Shown: positions 9,712-15,270 of the stretch, in pieces | Layout: the number at the start of each line of letters is the position of its first letter | Position numbering within the stretch: position 1 is the first letter of the stretch | Virus record (IMG/VR): IMGVR_UViG_3300030389_003603 | Location: 1 to 26,553 of that record | Strand: one strand, 5' to 3' | Source of the DNA: a virus | Length of the DNA stretch: 26,553 nucleotides | Notes under the pieces: model-generated | Database searches by the model: none | Seen by the model: the letters and a program-made list of their open reading frames with translations, nothing else | Told to the model about the DNA's origin: nothing | Program-made: the position numbers and the translations under genes

Positions 9712-10169
9712 TAGCTACAGACTGTCATTTCATTTTGTAATAATATGTTAAATGTTGCAGTCCATCCTGCTAACTTGTTTTCAAACCTATCTACAAAAGG
9801 CTCACAACTTACATCTTCTGCAATCTGAAATTTATTTACATATAGGTCTCCTCTTTGAAATTTATTAAGAACTCTTGTAAGGACTGCAAGTTGAGTATTG
9901 AGTATGTCCTGCTCATTGTCATTACCTACAAATATATCACTAACCTCATCCTTACTTATATCTACTATGTCCATACAGACAATAGAAGTATTGAAAGTGA
10001 TTATCTTTTCTCCTACTGTAGCATTATTTACAATTAAGTGAGCTAAAGGAAAGATAGTCTGTTTACCTAAGTCTACATCTGAAAGCTCACCAAAGGTAAC
10101 AGTCTTGACAAAAGGCTCTGCTGCAAGAGCTGTCTTAATTTGATTTGTTACATCATAGAAGGCTTTCAT
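9711..10169 (-). CDS. Tail terminator/minor tail-like protein, 152 aa
   Basis: A 152-residue cytosolic protein with alternating strands and helices. It starts MKAFYDVTNQIKTALAAEPF, then has FGELSDVDLGKQTIFPLAHL and a C-terminal GWTATFNILLQNEMTVC. The layout (N-terminal helix, strand, long middle helix DILNTQLAVLTRVLNKFQRG, final strand) resembles phage tail-terminator or completion proteins. Its ATG overlaps the stop of the chaperone -1 frame (ATGA at 10166-10169), so ribosomes ending the frameshift product would be well placed to start here. Its stop overlaps the next gene by 1 nt (TAATG). No catalytic motif is visible. Confidence 0.5.
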   Translation of the reverse strand: MKAFYDVTNQIKTALAAEPFVKTVTFGELSDVDLGKQTIFPLAHLIVNNATVGEKIITFNTSIVCMDIVDISKDEVSDIFVGNDNEQDILNTQLAVLTRVLNKFQRGDLYVNKFQIAEDVSCEPFVDRFENKLAGWTATFNILLQNEMTVCS

Positions 10170-10315
10170 TTTTTAATTCTTTTTAATTCTATTTCTGTCT
10201 TTTCTTTTTCAAAGGATAAATACATTAGGCATTGATGGAAATTTAGTTTGGTAACCATGTCATACTTGGTAACATCTCCCTGAGCCAATCCATAGATTGA
10301 CTGATACCAACCCCA
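10166..10315 (-). CDS. -1 frame C-terminal extension of the tail assembly chaperone (made by frameshifting)
   Basis: These 49 codons lie in the -1 frame relative to the 220-aa ORF and have no good start of their own near their N-terminal end. The peptide opens WGWYQSIYGLAQGDVTKYD and continues MVTKLNFHQCLMYLSFEKEK, ending IELKRIKK. It is rich in Trp/Tyr/Gly and ends in a charged helix, unlike a random shadow frame. An internal ATG (10258) could give a 30-aa product but would lose the aromatic motif. A -1 slip on A AAA AAT (10315-10321) joins it to residue 197 of the upstream ORF, giving a 246-aa fusion like lambda gpG-gpGT. The stop TGA overlaps the next ATG. The slip itself is inferred; the open frame and heptamer are seen. 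Confidence 0.7.
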   Translation of the reverse strand, partial: WGWYQSIYGLAQGDVTKYDMVTKLNFHQCLMYLSFEKEKTEIELKRIKK

Positions 10316-10905
10316 TTTTTTTCCAAAGTTTGCCTTTGCTCCATAGTCAAGTTGTCCTCCATCTCTTTGCTCAAATAACTCAGGGTAGTTTGCAACAACT
10401 CCTCTTGTAAAAGATAAAAAAAAACCAGCGAACCCATCGCTACATCTAAAGGCATCTGCTTCATAAGCTCAGGGTTTTCCTCTGCTGTATATTCTTCTAT
10501 TTGGTATCTATTATCTTTTTTAAACTTGACAGGTCTGTATAAGACTGTCATAGCTTTGTGCATATTCTGCCAATCTTTTATATTGTTGTCTATGTCTATG
10601 TATTCTCCTAAAGTCATATCATCCAGCTTAGGGATAAATCCATACTCTACTCCATCCATTATAAAGGTGTTTATTAGTGGAGTCTTAGATTTAAAACTTT
10701 TATTAAGTTCTTTTATAATCTTTTGGACATAGGTAAATTTGACAGTTGCTATATCTTTTAGAGGAAGGTTGCAGAATATCTCTACCATCTTTTGAAGAAG
10801 AAAGTTAGAACCTTGATTTTCCTCTGTATTGATTTTTTCAAATTTTTGGTATTGTTCTAAAGTCATCTCTGAGAGACTTTCAGGAACAGGTATTTTAATC
10901 TTCAT
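10243..10905 (-). CDS. Tail assembly chaperone, zero-frame product (220 aa)
   Basis: First gene of the tail operon after a strong terminator. The 220-aa acidic protein is helical and cytosolic: MKIKIPVPESLSEMTLEQYQ at the start, a GVEYGFIPKLDDMTLGEYID segment (85-104), KQMPLDVAMGSLVFFYLLQE (149-168), then a charged tail. Proteins with this N-terminus are common in Bacteroidota phage tail operons. As in lambda G/GT, most ribosomes would finish here at residue 220 and a minority would slip at residues 196-197 to add the -1 domain. The last ~24 zero-frame residues (NGVGISQSMDWLREMLPSMT) are the shadow of that domain. Chaperone function is inferred from the frameshift layout and location; the tape measure is not immediately next, which is unusual. 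Confidence 0.65.
   Translation of the reverse strand: MKIKIPVPESLSEMTLEQYQKFEKINTEENQGSNFLLQKMVEIFCNLPLKDIATVKFTYVQKIIKELNKSFKSKTPLINTFIMDGVEYGFIPKLDDMTLGEYIDIDNNIKDWQNMHKAMTVLYRPVKFKKDNRYQIEEYTAEENPELMKQMPLDVAMGSLVFFYLLQEELLQTTLSYLSKEMEDNLTMEQRQTLEKNGVGISQSMDWLREMLPSMTWLPN
10284..10301 (-). promoter_or_regulatory. Hairpin downstream of the slippery site
   Basis: On the transcript, GUCAAUC and GAUUGGC pair over 7 bp (one G-U) around the loop UAUG. The stem begins 13 nt after the slippery heptamer. An outer 6-bp pairing, UUGGUA (10310-10305) with UACCAA (10271-10266), would enclose it and start 4 nt after the heptamer. Such structures can pause ribosomes and stimulate frameshifting. Stability was not calculated. 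Confidence 0.4.
10315..10321 (-). promoter_or_regulatory. Slippery heptamer A AAA AAT for -1 frameshifting
   Basis: In the zero frame the codons AAA (Lys196) and AAU (Asn197) of the chaperone ORF follow an A, giving the X XXY YYZ pattern A AAA AAU inside a run of seven A. It sits exactly where the aromatic -1 frame (WGWY) begins. A second candidate, T TTT TTT at 10417-10423 (Phe162-Phe163), is also in zero-frame register and would give a longer -1 product. The A-run is preferred because the zero frame between the two sites (LTMEQRQTLEK) still reads like normal protein. Confidence 0.6.
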
Positions 10906-10915
10906 ACTTATATAA

Positions 10916-10945
10916 TAAAATTACTAAGAATTTGTATAAAACAAA
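10916..10945 (-). promoter_or_regulatory. Weak candidate Bacteroidota-type promoter for the tail operon
   Basis: TTTG (10945-10942) and TAATTTTA (10923-10916) are separated by 18 nt. They resemble the -33 TTTG and -7 TAnnTTTG elements of Flavobacterium promoters, with one mismatch in the -7 element. The TTTG overlaps the T-run of the preceding terminator, and transcription would start a few bases before the chaperone ATG at 10905. The sequence is short and AT-rich, so a chance match is possible. Confidence 0.3.
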
Positions 10946-10968
10946 AAACCCCCAATCTCTTGAGGGTT
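10938..10968 (-). terminator. Rho-independent terminator after the packaging operon
   Basis: The transcript forms AACCCUCAA-GAGA-UUGGGGGUU, a 9-bp stem with one G-U pair and a GNRA tetraloop, followed by UUUUGUUUU. It starts 4 nt after the stop of the MARRVEIPLW gene and ends before the chaperone gene, separating the packaging and tail transcription units. This is among the clearest terminators in the window. Confidence 0.85.
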
Positions 10969-10972
10969 CTTA

Positions 10973-11269
10973 TTATTCAAATGAAAAATGTTTTCTCTTG
11001 TAATTTGCTCCATAAGGCTGATTGAATTTCTTTTTATGATTTTCATACAGCCACTCATAGACCTCATCTATCTTTTTTGCTATTTCATACTTTCCTTTTT
11101 TTGTTTGTTTAAATATTAACTCTCCTTGTTTAAATTGACCTTTGATTTCAATTTCAAGTCTTACTTCTGCTCTTGGACCTTTAGAAAGTGCTACAGGATA
11201 AACTCTTATAAAGTTATCCCAACATCTAACTTTTTTCTTCCATAATGGAATCTCTACTCTACGAGCCAT
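10973..11269 (-). CDS. Small basic hypothetical protein, 98 aa
   Basis: A basic 98-aa protein starting MARRVEIPLWKKKVRCWDNF, with a central beta-like LSKGPRAEVRLEIEIKGQF and a Lys-rich helix near the end (KKIDEVYEWLYENHKKKF). The frame stays open upstream to 11398, but the ATG at 11269 is chosen. The region above it encodes the 45-aa membrane protein in another frame, with a proper ATGA-coupled start. No recognised family. It is the last gene before the terminator at 10938-10968. Basic charge and position by the terminase could suit nucleic-acid binding, but this is a guess. Confidence 0.6.
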   Translation of the reverse strand: MARRVEIPLWKKKVRCWDNFIRVYPVALSKGPRAEVRLEIEIKGQFKQGELIFKQTKKGKYEIAKKIDEVYEWLYENHKKKFNQPYGANYKRKHFSFE

Positions 11270-11391
11270 CTTATTACAGTAGTTAAACCTATTATACCAA
11301 GATAAGTATAAAGCATTAAAAAGCAAAACCCAAGAAATACTTTTCTTAGGTTTTTTTTGTTTTGTTTTTCTGTAATTGTTTTTATTTTCAT
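11254..11391 (-). CDS. Small single-pass membrane protein, 45 aa
   Basis: ATG 11391 overlaps the stop of the preceding 64-aa gene as ATGA. The ORF runs 45 codons to TAG 11254, overlapping the next gene by 16 nt in a different frame. The N-terminus is strongly basic (MKIKTITEKQNKKNLRKV), followed by one hydrophobic helix (FLGFCFLMLYTYLGIIGL, ~19-36) and a short TTVIRWLVE end. The positive-inside N-terminus and a single helix suggest an inner-membrane protein. Function is unknown. The ATGA coupling and the clear membrane pattern favour this frame over the competing N-terminal extension of the 98-aa gene. Confidence 0.55.
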   Translation of the reverse strand: MKIKTITEKQNKKNLRKVFLGFCFLMLYTYLGIIGLTTVIRWLVE

Positions 11392-11582
11392 ATATCAAAA
11401 TGTTTCATTATATTATTTGTTATCCCTTGATTCAAACTTATTAAGTCTTGAGTATCTACTAATGTTTTATATTCCTCTGCTTCTTCTACAGTAGGGAAGT
11501 CTCTATAACCTCCTCTATATTGTCCATCTTTCCAATGGACTCTAAAGTAACCTGTAATTAATTCTTCTATTGTTGTTTTCAT
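11388..11582 (-). CDS. Small hypothetical protein, 64 aa
   Basis: ATG 11582 starts MKTTIEELITGYFRVHWKDG, followed by YRDFPTVEEAEEYKTLVDT and a short end IMKHFDI. An upstream in-frame ATG at 11606 lies inside the terminator stem at 11595-11615, so the later start is chosen. The protein is acidic, soluble and lacks Cys clusters, signal or membrane segments. It is coupled by ATGA to the 45-aa membrane gene. No family recognised. Confidence 0.55.
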   Translation of the reverse strand: MKTTIEELITGYFRVHWKDGQYRGGYRDFPTVEEAEEYKTLVDTQDLISLNQGITNNIMKHFDI

Positions 11583-11594
11583 AATTATTAAATT

Positions 11595-11615
11595 AAAAAG
11601 GGACATATTTGCCCC
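11595..11615 (-). terminator. Weak intrinsic terminator between two small genes
   Basis: The transcript has GGGGC-AAAUAU-GUCCC (5 bp with one G-U) followed by UUUUU. It begins 6 nt after the stop of the 30-aa ORF and ends 12 nt before the ATG of the 64-aa gene, leaving no space for a separate promoter. It may be a partial attenuator. Confidence 0.45.
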
Positions 11616-11621
11616 TGTTTG

Positions 11622-11714
11622 TTAGTTGTTTTTTCTGTCTAAAAGGTTTCCGTTTTCATCAACACCAAAATGTTGCTCTAATTTTTCAATCCAAAATGGG
11701 TCTAATTTTTTCAT
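11622..11714 (-). CDS. Micro-ORF, 30 aa, after the large terminase
   Basis: A 30-residue ORF reads MKKLDPFWIEKLEQHFGVDE then NGNLLDRKNN. It has an ATG start, an amphipathic helix at the N-terminus and an acidic turn. It fills the space between the large terminase and the terminator at 11595-11615, whose stem begins 6 nt after its stop. That spacing is typical for the last gene before a terminator. There is no visible family. The short length leaves chance possible. Confidence 0.45.
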   Translation of the reverse strand: MKKLDPFWIEKLEQHFGVDENGNLLDRKNN

Positions 11715-11740
11715 AATATAATTGTTTTATGATGTAAATG

Positions 11741-11757
11741 TAATAAACATTTTATTA
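11741..11757. repeat. Short inverted repeat TAATAAA-CAT-TTTATTA
   Basis: Perfect 7-bp arms around a 3-base centre lie in the 52-bp gap between the large terminase stop and the 30-aa micro-ORF. It is fully AT in the arms, so it would be a weak hairpin. It could be an operator half-site pair or chance in an AT-rich gap. Confidence 0.3.
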
Positions 11758-11766
11758 ACAACCAAA

Positions 11767-12936
11767 TCAATAAATAAAATACTGACCTTTGTGTGGGTTT
11801 TCTAATACATCTGTAAATACATATCTGGCTGCATCTATACAGTCAGGATGCTCTCCCTCAGGCTTTTGCAGGGTGTTACCTTCTTTATCTTTAGACCACA
11901 CATAGCCTTGTAGCTCTCTTTTGAGGTTCTTACTTCTTTGAGTTATATATATTTCATTCTGATTTATAAGATTGATACCATAGATAACAGAGTCTCTACC
12001 TTTAGTACAAGGAAAGATATTATGACCATACTGAGAAAGTTCAGATATACTCTTTGGTTCTGCTGAGTCTGCTATTATGTTTTCTTTGATATTATGCTGA
12101 TTTAGATACCTGCTTATGTCTCTATTTAACATTCCTGTTTTATACAGGACCTCATCAAATATGTAAGCATCATTCCACTTATAAAGTGCAATTAAGGTTG
12201 TTGGGTCTACACTATATCCAAAATCCATGCCATAGCTAAGTAATTTAGCCTCTACAGGTATATTATCTATTTCTTTCCAATCAGATATACAAGCTCCTTC
12301 AAGACTACCTGTAAGACCATCCAAATAAACTCTACAATAGTTTTTCCAAAAAGTTGAGGTCTTAGCTTTTACTCTTGCTTTCTCCAGCTCCTTGACTATT
12401 GCCTTAGATAAGTTTTCATTATCTCTATAGGTAAGAGTAATATAATCTGTATCAGGCTGACCTATCAGTTCTTTATCTACCCAAAACCTATTGACAGGAT
12501 TATAGTCAAGCCATATATCTCCAGAGGTTCTTACAGCTAATTCTTGATAGCTGCTAAAGCTACAGTTGTTACACTCATTCATAAATAGGTCTGTTCTTCT
12601 TGCCCCTTTGAGTTTTTCTGGCATATCTGTTGAAAAGAACTCTATATAGCTTCCATTGCTAAAAGTGTACTTTAGAAGGCTTCTATTGAACTTACTCTCA
12701 TCAAACCTACCAAGACCTTGCATGATACTTAGAAAGTCTTTTAGAGAGCCTCTCCTTAAACTTGGTATAGTAGAAGCTACTACACTTATTTCCTTTCCTT
12801 TGTTCTTTATGGCATCATTTATTAGAATAAGAAGTATACCTATAGTCTTACCAGCAGAGGTACCTCCTCTGATAATTTTTATTCTTTGTTTTAACTCTCT
12901 GAGTTTATTTACTGCTGTAGTTTTCTTAGGTAGCAT
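11767..12936 (-). CDS. terL: Terminase large subunit (TerL)
   Basis: DNA-packaging motor that pumps DNA into the prohead with ATP and cuts it. The 389-aa length is usual for the PBSX-like/Terminase_3 type. Walker A is RGGTSAGKT (~23-31); Walker B and the catalytic Glu are in TDLFMNECN (115-123, E121). A coupling motif GDIWLDYNP follows (~139-147). The nuclease domain shows acidic residues at D238 (SYGMDFGYSVDP), D290 (IIADSAEP) and D365 or D368 (HPDCIDAARYVF). The gene follows the PP-loop enzyme gene by 9 nt and is the third gene after the small terminase. Start ATG has no Shine-Dalgarno, as elsewhere here. Nothing is missing. Confidence 0.95.
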   Translation of the reverse strand: MLPKKTTAVNKLRELKQRIKIIRGGTSAGKTIGILLILINDAIKNKGKEISVVASTIPSLRRGSLKDFLSIMQGLGRFDESKFNRSLLKYTFSNGSYIEFFSTDMPEKLKGARRTDLFMNECNNCSFSSYQELAVRTSGDIWLDYNPVNRFWVDKELIGQPDTDYITLTYRDNENLSKAIVKELEKARVKAKTSTFWKNYCRVYLDGLTGSLEGACISDWKEIDNIPVEAKLLSYGMDFGYSVDPTTLIALYKWNDAYIFDEVLYKTGMLNRDISRYLNQHNIKENIIADSAEPKSISELSQYGHNIFPCTKGRDSVIYGINLINQNEIYITQRSKNLKRELQGYVWSKDKEGNTLQKPEGEHPDCIDAARYVFTDVLENPHKGQYFIY

Positions 12937-12945
12937 TATTGAAAT

Positions 12946-13794
12946 TTATATACCACAATAGCCAGAATCACATTCATTAAAATCATCATCAAACAATTCA
13001 GATTGTAAACTCCAACTTTTAATGTCATTAAAAGATAAGTTCTTGTCTTTATACCAAACATCTTTATTATGTTTTATTCTTTCTTTTGAAGCAAACCATT
13101 CTAATTTATTTTTATGTTGTTCCCACATCTTTCTTATAAGTAATGGGTTTTTATGAAAACACCCTACACAATTATTCATCCAAGCAAATCTGACAGGTTT
13201 GTCTATCCAATATTTCTCTATATTATCTTTATATATATTGTCTTTTATTAATGGGAAGATTGGCTTTTGCCATTCTATAAAACCCCACTTGTTTCTTGTT
13301 TTTCTTTTTCCTACTACTGCTTTCATTTCTAAAAAACCATTATTGTTTGTTTTTTCAGAAGTTCTTTTAGCTCTTGACATTTCATTTGCCCTAAAGCCTA
13401 ATCTAAACTTACAGGGTTTTTTAACTGTCTTTCTCCACCAATCAAACATAGGCTGCATTTTCATTTGTGTTGTACAGTATCTTCTTAAAGGGTCTGGTAA
13501 AGTTCCTGCACTCTCCAAAACCTTATCAAATGTTTTACCTGTAACCCAAGTTATCTTTCTGCCTATGTATTGTTCTAAGTCTAACATAGTATAAATAATC
13601 ATATCATCTTCTGCAGTTGCAATAAATGGTGCTTGTATTCTATCTTCTACTTCTTGTCTTATTTTCTTGTCAGGAAATTTAGATGGTTTATGTTCTATCC
13701 TTACAAGTGCAAATACATCATAGTCCGCAGGATAATTTGCAGCTATATATGAGGAGGTCTTACCTCCACTTAAAGAATTTACTTTAATCAACAA
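12946..13794 (-). CDS. PP-loop / PAPS-reductase-like enzyme with Cys cluster
   Basis: Adenine-nucleotide alpha-hydrolase superfamily, which activates substrates by adenylation. The signature SGGKTSS (9-15) is the PP-loop. RRYCTTQMKMQP (105-115) carries Cys107, and NNCVGCFHKNP (207-217) has a CxxC pair (Cys209, Cys212). The C-terminus CDSGYC adds Cys275 and Cys280. A single Cys plus a CxxC is compatible with a three- or four-Cys iron-sulfur site, as in sulfur-transfer relatives (TtcA/TtuA, DndC, PAPS reductase). The 282-aa gene is wedged between small and large terminase, overlapping the former by 11 nt. Possible roles are sulfur modification of DNA or tRNA, or reductive sulfur metabolism. Substrate is unknown; the superfamily call is firm. 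Confidence 0.75.
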   Translation of the reverse strand: MLIKVNSLSGGKTSSYIAANYPADYDVFALVRIEHKPSKFPDKKIRQEVEDRIQAPFIATAEDDMIIYTMLDLEQYIGRKITWVTGKTFDKVLESAGTLPDPLRRYCTTQMKMQPMFDWWRKTVKKPCKFRLGFRANEMSRAKRTSEKTNNNGFLEMKAVVGKRKTRNKWGFIEWQKPIFPLIKDNIYKDNIEKYWIDKPVRFAWMNNCVGCFHKNPLLIRKMWEQHKNKLEWFASKERIKHNKDVWYKDKNLSFNDIKSWSLQSELFDDDFNECDSGYCGI

Positions 13795-14014
13795 ATATTG
13801 GTATATCTTCTGTAAGTTGTATATTCTTATTCTCTACAGGTTTACCTGCATAATAATTTAGGTAGAGCTGCACAAACTTAAAGTCTCCTTCTTTGACTCC
13901 CTTTGCCAGAGCTTCTAAAGCATAGGGTTCTAATGGAGTAAGTTTCTCTATTAAAGAGACCTCATCTGATTTAGATTTTCTACCTGCTCCTTGTCTTTTA
14001 CCACCATGTTTCAT
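13784..14014 (-). CDS. Terminase small subunit-like protein, 76 aa
   Basis: Would recognise the packaging site and load the large subunit. The N-terminus MKHGGKRQGAGRKSKSDEV is the GGxRxGAGRK basic arm common in small terminases of Bacteroidota phages. It is followed by an acidic helix (SLIEKLTPLEPYALEALAKG) and a short DFKFVQLYLNYYAGKPVE segment. At 76 aa it is at the short end of the family and no separate helix-turn-helix is obvious. It heads the packaging operon, right after the candidate promoter and palindrome at 14026-14042, and overlaps the PP-loop gene by 11 nt. The call uses the arm motif plus the nearby large terminase. Confidence 0.7.
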   Translation of the reverse strand: MKHGGKRQGAGRKSKSDEVSLIEKLTPLEPYALEALAKGVKEGDFKFVQLYLNYYAGKPVENKNIQLTEDIPIFVD

Positions 14015-14025
14015 CTTGAAAAAAC

Positions 14026-14037
14026 TTGATTAATCAA
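14026..14037. promoter_or_regulatory. Candidate operator palindrome TTGATTAATCAA
   Basis: A perfect 12-bp palindrome overlaps the end of the TATATTTG -7-like element and covers the expected start of transcription, 12 bp before the small terminase ATG. A dimeric repressor bound here would block the promoter. Binding is inferred; the palindrome is seen. Confidence 0.45.
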
Positions 14038-14042
14038 ATATA
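14035..14042 (-). promoter_or_regulatory. Candidate -7 element TATATTTG for the packaging operon
   Basis: An exact match to the Bacteroidota TAnnTTTG element, located about 20 bp before the small terminase start. No clear TTG-type -33 element is visible at the usual distance, so a helper factor may be needed. It is placed sensibly, after the HNH gene. Confidence 0.45.
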
Positions 14043-14064
14043 TAATAAAAAAAATCCTTATTTG

Positions 14065-14484
14065 TTAAAATAACTTCCTTTGATTTATGTCTGTTTTTGG
14101 TTGCATATTCTCTTTATGGGTAACCCATCTTAAATTACTCACAAGATTATTAAATGAATTATTATCTATATGGTCAACATCTGTATATAACAGTTTATTG
14201 TAATTTTTTAAAAAGGTACAAGCAACTAATCTATTAACTCTAAATACTTTTTGTTTACCAAAAACTGTAAGATTAACTTTATTATATTTTTTATCAGCAG
14301 TAAGACTTTGAGATAAATATTTATTACTTTTTATGCTAAAAACTCTACCCATTCTATTTATCCTATAGTGAGGGTCTATTTGTTCAATAAAATCTTTTTT
14401 CCATTCCCAATGTTGAATAGGGAAAAATGTTGAAAGATGTTTATTTTCAGAGTCTGTAAATTGAAATTTTAACTGATTATTCAT
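14065..14484 (-). CDS. Free-standing HNH homing endonuclease
   Basis: A site-specific DNA endonuclease that promotes its own spread. The N-terminal NUMOD4-like part is at ~39-60 (PHYRINRMGRVFSIKSNKYL). The basic DNA-contact region is GKQKVFRVNRLVACTF (76-91). The HNH core is TDVDHIDNNSFNNLVSNLRW (101-120) with the DHxDNN and NLRWVT signatures, then HKENMQ. The 139-residue length is normal for the family. It sits between the methyltransferase and the packaging operon, is visibly richer in A+T codons than the tail genes, and looks like a mobile insertion. The start ATG at 14484 follows a 30-nt AT-rich spacer. All HNH motifs seem intact. Confidence 0.85.
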   Translation of the reverse strand: MNNQLKFQFTDSENKHLSTFFPIQHWEWKKDFIEQIDPHYRINRMGRVFSIKSNKYLSQSLTADKKYNKVNLTVFGKQKVFRVNRLVACTFLKNYNKLLYTDVDHIDNNSFNNLVSNLRWVTHKENMQPKTDINQRKLF

Positions 14485-14514
14485 ACAATAGATTTTTTAT
14501 TTTGAAAAAAAAAT

Positions 14515-15270
14515 TTAAAATAATCTTAATTGATTTTTGTATTTAGATAATCTTTTTTCTGCAATTTCGCAATATTGTTTAGAAATTTCACTACCTAAAT
14601 ATTTTCTGTTTAATAGTATTGATGCTTTAGCTGTTGTGCCTGTACCCATAAAAGGGTCATAAATCAAATCATCTTCTTTAGAAAAATAATTTATAAAATA
14701 TTTAGGTAACCAACTTCCAAAAGCAAAAGAATGTCCTTTATTTTCTTTATCATTATTTACAGGTTTTATAATACAATTTCTTATATAATCACCATTATAA
14801 TTACTAAAATTACAATAGTTATAAATTGACTTATTTGGTTCATCCTTTGATAAACAAAATATATATTCATATCCCTTTGAAACTCCTTTATCATTTATAC
14901 AACTTGGAGGATTTGTCTTAGCCCAAATAAATACCTCTTTAATATTGTCAGAATAATTTTCATACATATATTTTATTAAACCTTTATTACCTCTTATTTC
15001 TTGTATATTATAAAATATATGATACTTTGTTACTCTTAACAATTCATCAAGCCAATCACTTGTTTTTTGAAAATATTCTTCTTTTGGAAGATTGTCAGTA
15101 TATGTATCATAAGTAATATATTTATTTCTTTTTCCATTCTTTCTTCCTTTACCTATGTTGTAAGGAGGAGAAGTAACCACAACATCTACAAAATTGTCTT
15201 TCATCTTATTCATTAGAGTTAAACAATCTTCATTGTATATTTTATTATATGTCAAGTCATTTTTATTCAT
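14515..15270 (-). CDS. DNA methyltransferase (N6-adenine or N4-cytosine)
   Basis: Transfers a methyl group from S-adenosylmethionine to a DNA base, probably to protect phage DNA from host restriction. The 251-aa protein has catalytic motif IV as VVTSPPYNIG (31-40) near the N-terminus and the SAM-binding motif I DPFMGTGTT (204-213) near the C-terminus. This is the order of beta-type N6_N4 methyltransferases. TSPPY fits both N4-cytosine and N6-adenine enzymes, so the base is undecided. No restriction partner is visible, making it an orphan. It is coupled to the DnaA-domain gene by ATGA (4-nt overlap), and its codons are notably AT-rich. Target sequence cannot be predicted. Confidence 0.9.
   Translation of the reverse strand: MNKNDLTYNKIYNEDCLTLMNKMKDNFVDVVVTSPPYNIGKGRKNGKRNKYITYDTYTDNLPKEEYFQKTSDWLDELLRVTKYHIFYNIQEIRGNKGLIKYMYENYSDNIKEVFIWAKTNPPSCINDKGVSKGYEYIFCLSKDEPNKSIYNYCNFSNYNGDYIRNCIIKPVNNDKENKGHSFAFGSWLPKYFINYFSKEDDLIYDPFMGTGTTAKASILLNRKYLGSEISKQYCEIAEKRLSKYKNQLRLF

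Noticed and set aside
13199-13594. 131-codon plus-strand frame
   Set aside because: Antisense to the PP-loop enzyme gene, which carries clear motifs. The plus frame has a shadow-like hydrophobic composition and no partner genes on that strand.
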